NCBI RefSeq assembly: GCF_001443045.1
Contig: NZ_LKPJ01000014.1
Coordinates: 62,001 to 126,000 of the forward strand
Source: Burkholderia ambifaria
GTDB taxonomy: Bacteria; Pseudomonadota; Gammaproteobacteria; Burkholderiales; Burkholderiaceae
Length of the DNA: 64,000 nucleotides
Direction of reading: 5' to 3'
In this document: one piece after another, positions 32,376 through 39,988 of the stretch
How the letters are laid out: each line of letters opens with the position of its first letter
Position numbering within the stretch: position 1 is the stretch's first letter
The notes under the pieces: generated by a model
Seen by the model: the letters and a program-made list of their open reading frames with translations, nothing else
The model's database searches: none
Told to the model about the DNA's origin: nothing
Program-made: the position numbers and the translations under genes

Positions 32376-33788
32376 ATGACAAAGCAGGAAAGCGACGGCA
32401 GCGTTCTCGCCATCGAAAGCAACTCGATCGAGTATGTTGCCCCGGAGGCGCGGCACGGCAAGCCGGCCGACCTCTTCACCCTGTGGTTCTGCACCAACGT
32501 CGCACCGCTGGCCGTGATCTCGGGCGCCACGTCGGTGCTGGTGTTCCACCTCGACCTGGTGAGCGCGATTCTCGCGATCGCGGCCGGGCAATGCTTCGGC
32601 GCGATCTTCCACGCGCTCACCTCCGCGCAGGGGCCGCTCGTCGGCGTGCCGCAGATGATCCAGAGCCGCGCGCAGTTCGGCCGGTACGGGTCGCTGCTGG
32701 TGGTGGGGTTTACCACGCTGATCTACCTCGGCTTCTTCGTATCGAACATCATTCTCGCGGGCAAGACGCTGCACACGGCAGCGCCCGCGGTGCCCGTGCC
32801 GGTCGCGACCGTCATCGGCGCGGTGCTCGCGACGCTGGTCGGCGTGATCGGCTGCCACTTCATTCATCGCTTCAACAAGGTCGGCGCGTGGTTCATGGGC
32901 GGCGCGCTGCTGATCGGCATCGCGCTGATGGCGCCGGGCCTCGATGCACGGATCTTCCAGCAGGGTCATTTCGATCTCGCGAACTGGTTCGCGATGTTCG
33001 GGCTGTGCGCGGTGTGGCAGATCAGCTTCGCGCCCTATACGTCCGATTATTCGCGCTACCTGCCGGCCTCCACCGGATTCGGCAAGACCTTCGCGTACAC
33101 GTATTTCGGCACGTCGCTCGGCACGATCTTCGCGTTCCTGTTCGGCGTGCTCGCCGTCAGCACCGGGCATTCGACCGACGCGATGCAGGCGATCCGCGAA
33201 CAGACCGGCGCGTTCGGCTACGTGCTGATCTTCCTGTTCCTCGTCAACATCATCGGCCACAACGGGATGAACCTGTATGGCGCGGTGCTGTCGTTCATCA
33301 CCGCCGCGCAGACGTTCCGCCCGCGCTGGGTGCCCGGGCGCAACGTGCGCGTCGTCGTGTCGGCGGTGCTGCTGGTGGCGTCGACCGCGACCGCGTTATG
33401 GGCGTCGAGCAACTTCATCTCGATCTTCCTCGGCGCGATCTTCGCGTTGCGCATCGTGCTGGCGCCGTGGATCGCGATCAACCTGATCGACTTCTACCTC
33501 ATCAACAACCGGCACTACCGCGTCGCGGAAATCATCAGCAACAATGGCGGCGCTTACGGGTCGTTCAACGTCAAGGCGATCGCGATCTACGTGTTCGGCA
33601 TCGCGGTCCAGGTGCCGTTCATGGAAGAAAGCTTCTTCCACGGCCCGTGGGCGTCGATTCTCGGTGGCGCGGACGTGTCGTGGATGGTGGGCCTCGTCGC
33701 CACCGCGCTGGCGTGCTACCTGTTCGCATCGAAGGACGGTGCGCGCTCGCGCGGCCGGTGTCCGGCGGGCGCCGGGGCTTTGGATTAA
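32376..33788 (+). CDS. NCS1-family permease (470 aa)
   Basis: Twelve-helix transporter of the cytosine/purine/allantoin/hydantoin class: PADLFTLWFCTNVAPLAVISG, FHALTSAQGPLVGVPQMIQSRAQFG, SFAPYTSDYSRYLP and a late NLIDFYLINNRHY. GGAG lies before ATG 32376. Its family imports N-heterocycles, the best clue to the operon's substrate type. Confidence 0.92.
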   Translation: MTKQESDGSVLAIESNSIEYVAPEARHGKPADLFTLWFCTNVAPLAVISGATSVLVFHLDLVSAILAIAAGQCFGAIFHALTSAQGPLVGVPQMIQSRAQFGRYGSLLVVGFTTLIYLGFFVSNIILAGKTLHTAAPAVPVPVATVIGAVLATLVGVIGCHFIHRFNKVGAWFMGGALLIGIALMAPGLDARIFQQGHFDLANWFAMFGLCAVWQISFAPYTSDYSRYLPASTGFGKTFAYTYFGTSLGTIFAFLFGVLAVSTGHSTDAMQAIREQTGAFGYVLIFLFLVNIIGHNGMNLYGAVLSFITAAQTFRPRWVPGRNVRVVVSAVLLVASTATALWASSNFISIFLGAIFALRIVLAPWIAINLIDFYLINNRHYRVAEIISNNGGAYGSFNVKAIAIYVFGIAVQVPFMEESFFHGPWASILGGADVSWMVGLVATALACYLFASKDGARSRGRCPAGAGALD

Positions 33789-33803
33789 CAAAGGAGATCA
33801 ATC

Positions 33804-34193
33804 ATGAATGAAGACGATGCGCTGTTTCAGAAAGGCTTGCCGATCCGCCGGGAAGTGCTCGGCCCGGAGTACGTCGATGCATCGATGGAGAAAGCCGACG
33901 CCTTCATGATGGCGTTCCAGCGCGCGACCACGGCCTGGGCGTGGGGCTGGGCATGGGGCGACGACACGCTCGACCGCAAGACGCGCAGCCTGCTCAACCT
34001 CGCGATGCTGACCGCCGGCGGCCATACCAACGAACTCAAGCTGCATGTGAAGGGTGCGCTGAACAACGGCGTGAGCGTCGACGAGATCAAGGCGACGCTG
34101 CTGCATGCAACCGCTTATTCGGGCATCCCGCATGGGCTCAGCGCGTTCAACGCCGCGCATGAGGTGCTGGTGGCCGAAGGGGCGTTGAAGTAA
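33804..34193 (+). CDS. Carboxymuconolactone-decarboxylase-like protein (129 aa)
   Basis: Small helical CMD/AhpD-fold protein. It has RSLLNLAMLTAGGHTNELKLHVKGALNNGVSVDEIKATLLHATAYSGIPHG in three consecutive helices, without the CxxC pair of AhpD peroxidases. So it is closer to gamma-carboxymuconolactone decarboxylase than to a peroxidase, but the reaction in this pathway is unknown. Last gene of the operon, followed by a hairpin at 34208-34238. Confidence 0.85.
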   Translation: MNEDDALFQKGLPIRREVLGPEYVDASMEKADAFMMAFQRATTAWAWGWAWGDDTLDRKTRSLLNLAMLTAGGHTNELKLHVKGALNNGVSVDEIKATLLHATAYSGIPHGLSAFNAAHEVLVAEGALK

Positions 34194-34207
34194 TCGACCG
34201 GCGACAC

Positions 34208-34238
34208 GCCGGTGCTTCCGATCGCAGGAAGCACCGGC
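34208..34238. terminator. Hairpin between convergent operons
   Basis: Perfect 12-bp stem GCCGGTGCTTCC / GGAAGCACCGGC with a 7-nt loop, placed between two convergent stops (34193 and 34265). No T-run follows on either strand, so it may act with Rho or as an RNA 3' end stabiliser. Confidence 0.55.
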
Positions 34239-34264
34239 ATGGATGAGTTGCCCCACCACACCCG

Positions 34265-35227
34265 TCACAGCGCGTTCGGCGCCGCCCTCCCGTCCAGCAC
34301 CGCCGCGACGTTATCGAGCGCGGTAAACCCCATCTGGTCGCGCGTCTCGATCGTCGCGCTGGCCATGTGCGGCGACAGAAACACATTGTCGAGCGTGGCG
34401 AAGCGCGGATCGATGTTGGGCTCGTTGCGATAGACGTCGAGCCCCGCGCCAAACAGCCGCCGCGACGCCAACGCATCGTACAGCGCATCCTCGTCGACGA
34501 GACTTCCACGCGCCGCGTTGACGAACACCGCACTATCGCGCATCAAACCGAACTCGCGCCGCGTCATCAACGGCGTGCCGCCGCCCGGCACGTGCAGCGT
34601 GAGGATGTCGCACTGCGGCAGCAGCGTGTCGAGATCCGCGCAATAGCGCGCGCCCGCCTCGATCTCGGGCGGAGCCGGCCGCCGGTCGGTATAGACGATC
34701 CGCATCCCGAACCCGCGCGCACGCTGCGCAACCGCGCGGCCGATCCGGCCGAAGCCGACGATCCCGAGCGTCTTGCCGTTCACGCGCGTGCCGAGCATGT
34801 CGGTCATGCCGAACGACTTGCCCCACCCCGCGCGCACGATGCGCTCGTATTCCGATGCACGCCGGCACGCGGCCAGAATGAGCAGCATCGTGAAATCGGC
34901 CGTGCAATCGGTCAGCGCGTCGGGCGCATTGCTGACCACGATCCCGCGTGCGCGCGCGGCGGCCACATCCATGTGGTCGTAGCCGGCGCTCGCGTTCGCG
35001 ATGATCTTCACGCTCGGCGGCAATGCCGCGATGTGCTCGGCCTGCAGCCCCGATTTCTTGCCGATCAGCACCGCCGGTATTTCGTAACGGTTGCAGAACT
35101 CGACGACGGACCGCGCATCCATGTCGGCGTCCGTCACGTACGCATGGAATTCGGCTTCGGCACGTGCGGCCACGGCCGCGGGAACCCGTCGCGCTACCAG
35201 CAGGCGGGGGCGATTGTTGTCAGGCAT
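34265..35227 (-). CDS. D-2-hydroxyacid dehydrogenase family protein (320 aa)
   Basis: NAD(P)-dependent dehydrogenase of the glyoxylate/hydroxypyruvate-reductase class. Rossmann motif GFGRIGRAVAQRARGFG, catalytic Arg in NAARGSLVDEDAL and His in FLSPHMASAT. It is divergent from the SDR gene at 35541; the shared 313-bp gap holds two TTGATTGA palindromes. Confidence 0.9.
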   Translation of the reverse strand: MPDNNRPRLLVARRVPAAVAARAEAEFHAYVTDADMDARSVVEFCNRYEIPAVLIGKKSGLQAEHIAALPPSVKIIANASAGYDHMDVAAARARGIVVSNAPDALTDCTADFTMLLILAACRRASEYERIVRAGWGKSFGMTDMLGTRVNGKTLGIVGFGRIGRAVAQRARGFGMRIVYTDRRPAPPEIEAGARYCADLDTLLPQCDILTLHVPGGGTPLMTRREFGLMRDSAVFVNAARGSLVDEDALYDALASRRLFGAGLDVYRNEPNIDPRFATLDNVFLSPHMASATIETRDQMGFTALDNVAAVLDGRAAPNAL

Positions 35228-35540
35228 GGTCTCGTCCTTGGGTCGGAAAACGGAGCACAGCCTACGAAGCGCACTCGGCGCGGGTCAATATTGATTGATT
35301 CAATCAACGTGTCCGCGCGGCATCGGCCGCGCGCCTGCAGGGCCGGTTCGATTGCGCCACCCGATGCGTACCACGCCATGAAGGCCCGGTGAACGACGTG
35401 CCCGCGAACTCAGGAAAACCCTGACGCTGCCCCGTCGCGACGGGACAGTTGATATTGATTGAAAGAATCAAGATTGCTGGGGAATCGTCACCGCGCAATG
35501 CTTTTTGCATGTTCAACGGACTGAAGACGAGGTCGTGAAA
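35228..35540. promoter_or_regulatory. Divergent promoter region with paired palindromes
   Basis: Contains TTGATTGA-T-TCAATCAA (35291-35307, perfect 8-bp arms) and TTGATTGA-A-AGAATCAA (35455-35471, 6 of 8 arm pairs). One lies 64 bp from the hydroxyacid dehydrogenase start, the other 70 bp from the SDR start, so each probably serves one of the two promoters. No regulator gene for them is seen nearby except the HTH domain of the protein at 38195. Confidence 0.6.
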
Positions 35541-36299
35541 ATGCAGGAACGAAAAAAAATCGCGGCAGTGACGGGCGCCGGCACCGGAATCGGCCAGGCC
35601 GCAGCCGTCGCGCTGGCGCAAGCCGGATTCGGCGTGGCGTTGCTCGGCAGGCGCATCGAGCCGCTGCTCGCGACAAAGGAGATCATCGAGCAGGCCGGCG
35701 GCGTGGCCGCGGCAATCCCGACCGACGTCGCCGACGAGGCATCGGTGGACGCGGGCTTCGCACGAATCGAGCGCGAGTTCGGACACCTCGACGTGCTGTT
35801 CAACAACGCCGGCCGCAACGCGGGCGCCGTGCCGCTCGACGACTACTCGCTCGAATTCTGGAACGACGTGGTCGCGACCAACCTGACGGGCGTCTTCCTG
35901 TGCGCACGCGCCGCGTGGCGCCAGATGAAGCGCCAGACGCCGCAAGGCGGCCGCATCATCAACAACGGTTCGATCTCCGCGCATACGCCGCGCCCGAACA
36001 CGATCGCGTACACGGCCACCAAGCATGCCGTCCTCGGCATCACGCGCTCGCTCGCGCTCGACGGCCGGCCGTTCAACATCGCGTGCGGCCAGATCGACAT
36101 CGGCAATGCCGCCACGTCGCTCACCGAGCGCATGAACAGCGGCGTGCCGCAGGCCGACGGTCGCGTCGCGCCCGAGCCGCGCGTCGACGTCGCGCACGTT
36201 GCGCACGCCATCGTGCAGATGGCGAGCCTGCCGCTCGAGGCCAACATTCTGAACATGACGATCATGGCGACCGCGATGCCCTTCGTCGGGCGCGGCTGA
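35541..36299 (+). CDS. Short-chain dehydrogenase/reductase (252 aa)
   Basis: Classical SDR: cofactor loop [13 protein letters not shown], catalytic Ser in NNGSISA and YTATK (Tyr-x3-Lys). ATG 35541 chosen over 35505 because homology starts directly after it and GAGG lies upstream. First gene of a + strand unit with an MFS carrier and a VOC protein. Substrate unknown, probably a hydroxy or sugar acid given its neighbours. Confidence 0.92.
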   Translation: MQERKKIAAVTGAGTGIGQAAAVALAQAGFGVALLGRRIEPLLATKEIIEQAGGVAAAIPTDVADEASVDAGFARIEREFGHLDVLFNNAGRNAGAVPLDDYSLEFWNDVVATNLTGVFLCARAAWRQMKRQTPQGGRIINNGSISAHTPRPNTIAYTATKHAVLGITRSLALDGRPFNIACGQIDIGNAATSLTERMNSGVPQADGRVAPEPRVDVAHVAHAIVQMASLPLEANILNMTIMATAMPFVGRG

Positions 36300-36359
36300 C
36301 CGGACGCTCGCCGGCGCACACGACAACCACGCGCCGGCCCACCCATCAGGAGACAGGAG

Positions 36360-37682
36360 ATGATATTGAAAACCGCAGAAGAACAGGTTTCGGTCATGCG
36401 CGAGTTCGACTCGCACGCGGGCGTCACCAGAAGATCGCGCGTGCGCTACGGCGTGCTGTCGATGCTGCTGGTGGCGACCATCCTCAACTACGTCGACCGC
36501 TCGGCACTCGGCATCGTCGCACCGGCGCTGTCGAAGGACCTCGCACTCACCCGCGTCCAGATGGGCGAGCTGTTCGCCGTGTTCGGCCTTGCATACTCGC
36601 TCGCGCTGCTGCCGGCGGGCGTGCTTGCCGACATGCTCGGCTCGCGCGTCGCCTATGCGCTGTCGCTGGTCGGCTGGTCGCTGGCGACGCTGACACAAGG
36701 GCTCGCGCACGGCTACCACATGCTGCTCGGCTCGCGGGCCGCGATGGGCGCGCTGGAAGCGCCGGCCTTTCCGTCGAATGCCCGCGCGGTGACGATGTGG
36801 TTCCCGGTGCAGGAGCGCGGCTTCGCGACCAGCGTCTACGTGATGGGGCAATACATCGGCACGCCGCTCTTCACCGGGCTGCTGCTGTGGATCTCGTCGG
36901 CATTCGGCTGGCGCGCCGTGTTCTTTGCGACCGGCGGCTTCGGCATCCTGTTCAGCGTCGTCTGGTACCGGCTCTATCGCGATCCGTCGCGGCATCGCAG
37001 CGTCAATGCGGCCGAGCTGCAGTACATCACCGAAGGGCGCCCGGTCGTGACCGCGCGCGAGCGTTTCGACTGGCGCATGGCGCTGCGCCTGCTCGGTTAC
37101 CGGCAGATCCTCGCGATCTGTCTCGGCAAGTTCTGCAACAACACGCTGCTGGTGTTCTTCACGACCTGGTTCATGACCTACCTGGTCGAGGAACGGCACA
37201 TGTCGATGATCAAGGTCGGCTTCTTCCAGGCGATGCCGTTCATCGGCGCGACGCTCGGGATCCTGATCGCCGGCTACCTGTCCGATCTTTGCATCCGGCG
37301 CGGCGTGTCGATGTCGTCGTCGCGCAAGGCGCCGCTCGTGATCGGCACCTTCCTCGGCGCGTCGATCGTGCTCGTCAACTTCGTGCACTCGAACGCGCTG
37401 GTGATCGCGATCCTGACCGTCGCGTTCTTCGCGCAGGGGATCGGCTCGATGTCCTGGGCCGCGGTATCCGAGATCGCGCCGAAACGCTATGTCGGGCTCA
37501 CCAGCAGCATCACGAGCCTCGCGGCCAATATCGCGGCCGTCACCACGCCACTGATGATCGGCTACGTGACGCAGCACACCGGCAGCTTCTTCTGGGCACT
37601 GAACCTGATGGGCGCGATCTGCCTCGTCGGCACGCTGTCGTACTCCGTGCTGCTCGGCAAGTTGTCGCGCATCGAGCTCTGA
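36360..37682 (+). CDS. MFS transporter, anion:cation symporter type (440 aa)
   Basis: Twelve-helix carrier with family signatures NYVDRSALGIVAPALSKDL, RAAMGALEAPAFPSNARAVTMWFP and GTPLFTGLLLWISSAFGWRAVFF, typical of the hexuronate/tartrate/phthalate carriers. It would import the organic acid handled by the SDR and hydroxyacid dehydrogenase. Sixty bases after the SDR. Confidence 0.92.
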   Translation: MILKTAEEQVSVMREFDSHAGVTRRSRVRYGVLSMLLVATILNYVDRSALGIVAPALSKDLALTRVQMGELFAVFGLAYSLALLPAGVLADMLGSRVAYALSLVGWSLATLTQGLAHGYHMLLGSRAAMGALEAPAFPSNARAVTMWFPVQERGFATSVYVMGQYIGTPLFTGLLLWISSAFGWRAVFFATGGFGILFSVVWYRLYRDPSRHRSVNAAELQYITEGRPVVTARERFDWRMALRLLGYRQILAICLGKFCNNTLLVFFTTWFMTYLVEERHMSMIKVGFFQAMPFIGATLGILIAGYLSDLCIRRGVSMSSSRKAPLVIGTFLGASIVLVNFVHSNALVIAILTVAFFAQGIGSMSWAAVSEIAPKRYVGLTSSITSLAANIAAVTTPLMIGYVTQHTGSFFWALNLMGAICLVGTLSYSVLLGKLSRIEL

Positions 37683-37741
37683 CCCCGTTTGAATCTCCTT
37701 GCCTGCCGCTCCTGCGGCTCCACCCAATCCAGTCTGCGCTC

Positions 37742-38134
37742 ATGATCGAATTCAAATGGGATCACCTGCAACTCTGCTCGGCTGACGCCGAGGCCACCGC
37801 CGCGTGGTTCGCGCGCTGCCTGAACGCCGACATCGTGCGGCGCCCCGGCCGCGTCGACCTGCGGATCGGCACCATCAACCTGTTCATCACGGCCCTGCCC
37901 GACGCACGACCGGCCGCCGTGCCCGACGGCGCGCGCGTGCAAGGCATCGATCACTTCGGCGTGCTGGTCGACGATCTCGATGCCGCGTATGCACACCTGC
38001 TCGAGCATGGCGCCGACATCGTCCAGCCCGTCACACAGATCCGTGCCGGCGTGCGCGGCTGTTTCGTGCGCGCGCCGGGCGAGATCCTCGTCGAGGTGCT
38101 CGAGCGGCGCCCGGCCGAGATGACATTCAGTTGA
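37742..38134 (+). CDS. VOC/glyoxalase superfamily protein (130 aa)
   Basis: Paired beta-alpha-beta3 modules: FKWDHLQLCSADAEATAAWF (metal-ligand His) and GIDHFGVLVDDLDAAYAHL, with Glu in GEILVEVLER. Metal-dependent isomerase, dioxygenase or lyase of unknown substrate. Same strand and unit as the MFS gene. Confidence 0.87.
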   Translation: MIEFKWDHLQLCSADAEATAAWFARCLNADIVRRPGRVDLRIGTINLFITALPDARPAAVPDGARVQGIDHFGVLVDDLDAAYAHLLEHGADIVQPVTQIRAGVRGCFVRAPGEILVEVLERRPAEMTFS

Positions 38135-38194
38135 ACCCGGTCTATAGTCGGCGCAAGCGGCCGCGCACCGGCCGCGTCCTCATCACGACTCCCC

Positions 38195-39442
38195 ATGCAC
38201 AACTGGATCACCCTGACCGAAGCCGCACGGCGGCTCGGCGTGCGAGCGCAAACCGTCTATGCGTATGCGAGCCGCGGCAGCATCGCCGTGATGCAGGATC
38301 CGGACGATCCGCGCAAGAGCCTGTATCGCGTCGAGGACGTGGTCGCGCTGTGCCGCAAGAAACAGGTCGGCCGCAAGCGTGCGGCGCTGGCGGCGAGCAC
38401 GATCTTCGGTGCCGAGCCCTGCATCTACAGCGGCATCACCACGTTCGCCAAGGGCCGCGCGTGGTATCGCGGCCGCGACAGCATTCAACTGTCGGACACC
38501 GCCACGCTCGAGGAAACGGCCGCGCTGCTGTGGCAGGCCACCACGCCGGTGTCGTTCGATACGCCCGCGGTTACGCTGCCGCCCGGCGAGCGCGATCGGC
38601 AATGCGCGTTCACGATGCTCGCGACGCTGGCCGCGCACGGGCACTCGACGCTCGGCCGGCTCGACAGCGCGCTGCACGCCGAGGCCGGGCAGCTCGTCGC
38701 GATCGTCTCGCGCGCGTTCGGCGCGCATGACGACGCCGATGCGGGCCCGCGCTGGACCCATCAGCGGCTCGCAGCCGGCTGGGGCCTCGACGACCATGGC
38801 GCGGATCTGCTGCGCCGCGCGATGGTGCTGGTCGCCGATCACGAGATCACGAGCTCGGCGTTCGCCGCGCGCATCACCGCATCGACCGGCGCGTCGCTCG
38901 CGGGCTGCCTGCTGACCGGACTCGCGACACTCTCGGGCCCGCTGCACGGCGACGCATCGGGACGCGTGCGCGCGGTGTTCGACGACGTGGAGCGGCTCGG
39001 CGCCGAGCACGTGGTCGATCATCACCTGAAGTCCGCGATCCCGATTCCCGGTTTCGGCCATCATCTTTATCCGGATGGCGATCCGCGCGCGGCCGCATTG
39101 CTCGCGCGGCTCGATCCGCCGGCGGAACTGGCGCACTTCATCGACAAGGTGACGACACTGACTGGCCAGCGGCCGACCATCGATGTCGCGCTCGCGATGC
39201 TGTCGGTGCAGCTTCGGTTGCCGCGCGACGCGGCTTTCGGGCTGTTCTCGATCGCGCGCAGCGTCGGGCTGCTGGCCCACTGCATCGAGCAGCTGCGCGT
39301 GGGCAAGGTGATCCGGCCGCGCAGCCGGTATACGGGGCCGGCGCTCGACGAACGGCATCTGCGCGCCGAGGCCGATGACGACGGCAAATTGCCGAAAGCC
39401 GGCGTGATCGAGAAGAATCGCGTGTTCAAGATTGTGGATTGA
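38195..39442 (+). CDS. Citrate-synthase-like protein with N-terminal HTH (415 aa)
   Basis: An N-terminal MerR/excisionase-like helix-turn-helix (residues 5-55: LTEAARRLGVRAQTVYAYASRG ... YRVEDVVAL) is fused to a citrate-synthase domain (about 70-400) with LVADHEITSSAFAARI, GPLHGDASGRV, PGFGHHLYP and an Asp in TIDVALAML. Members are annotated as citrate synthase or helix-turn-helix citrate synthase. It may be both a metabolic enzyme and a DNA-binding sensor for the adjacent palindromes; that second role is inference. Confidence 0.88.
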   Translation: MHNWITLTEAARRLGVRAQTVYAYASRGSIAVMQDPDDPRKSLYRVEDVVALCRKKQVGRKRAALAASTIFGAEPCIYSGITTFAKGRAWYRGRDSIQLSDTATLEETAALLWQATTPVSFDTPAVTLPPGERDRQCAFTMLATLAAHGHSTLGRLDSALHAEAGQLVAIVSRAFGAHDDADAGPRWTHQRLAAGWGLDDHGADLLRRAMVLVADHEITSSAFAARITASTGASLAGCLLTGLATLSGPLHGDASGRVRAVFDDVERLGAEHVVDHHLKSAIPIPGFGHHLYPDGDPRAAALLARLDPPAELAHFIDKVTTLTGQRPTIDVALAMLSVQLRLPRDAAFGLFSIARSVGLLAHCIEQLRVGKVIRPRSRYTGPALDERHLRAEADDDGKLPKAGVIEKNRVFKIVD

Positions 39443-39988
39443 CTGCGGCTACGATCGACTGCCAGGCATCGACGCGGTCTTTCGACCCATCATTGTTCCG
39501 AGCAAAGATTGCACTCGGCGTCGCGACCCAACGCGTCGACCGATAGTATTCACGAGCGATACGCCCCTAAAACCCGAACGTTTCACGACTGAAACATTTC
39601 CCATGCGGATCCGGCACCGCGCCGGCCGCGTTTTCCGCGTGTGCCGCCGCATGCAGCCTTCTCCAGTGCGCCGTTGCCGGTGCGTCGGTACGAAAGCGCG
39701 CGGCGTTCGCGCAGACGAAACGTATCAGACCTGAAACCAAATCGGCATTCGAGCCCCGCTGCCGCCGACGGCATGCCTCCTTCCGCCGTCAGACGCACCC
39801 GCCGCCGCATCTGGCCCGCTCCTTGCTGTTGCTCCGATGCAAACACAAGCAGTCGCACCAAGCGACCAACAGCACAAAATAATATCGGGGTGAGCGATGA
39901 ACAAGACGGAGCGCTTGGCGGCCGGCATGTGCGCGCGCGGCGAGTTGCCGCGGCGGTCGGACCGTCATCAGGCTGGCGGCGCGCTGTA
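39443..39988. other. Intergenic region before the type I secretion locus
   Basis: 546 bases without a convincing gene. It contains a perfect inverted repeat GTTTCA-CGAC-TGAAAC at 39580-39595 and a second TGAAAC at 39732-39737. It presumably holds the promoter of the secretion operon. A GTG at 39892 in frame with the ABC gene would lengthen that protein by about 32 residues. Confidence 0.45.
39580..39595. promoter_or_regulatory. Inverted repeat GTTTCA-N4-TGAAAC
   Basis: Perfect 6-bp arms about 400 bp upstream of the LapB-like gene. A candidate operator for the adhesin secretion operon; nothing else supports it. Confidence 0.35.

Noticed and set aside
29687-32716. 1009-codon minus-strand ORF opposite the monooxygenase and aldehyde dehydrogenase genes.
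   Set aside because: Typical high-GC antisense shadow; the plus-strand proteins carry full catalytic motifs.
35304-37727. 807-codon minus-strand ORF opposite the SDR and MFS genes.
   Set aside because: Translation is Arg/His/Asp-rich with no domain; the plus strand encodes clear SDR and MFS motifs.
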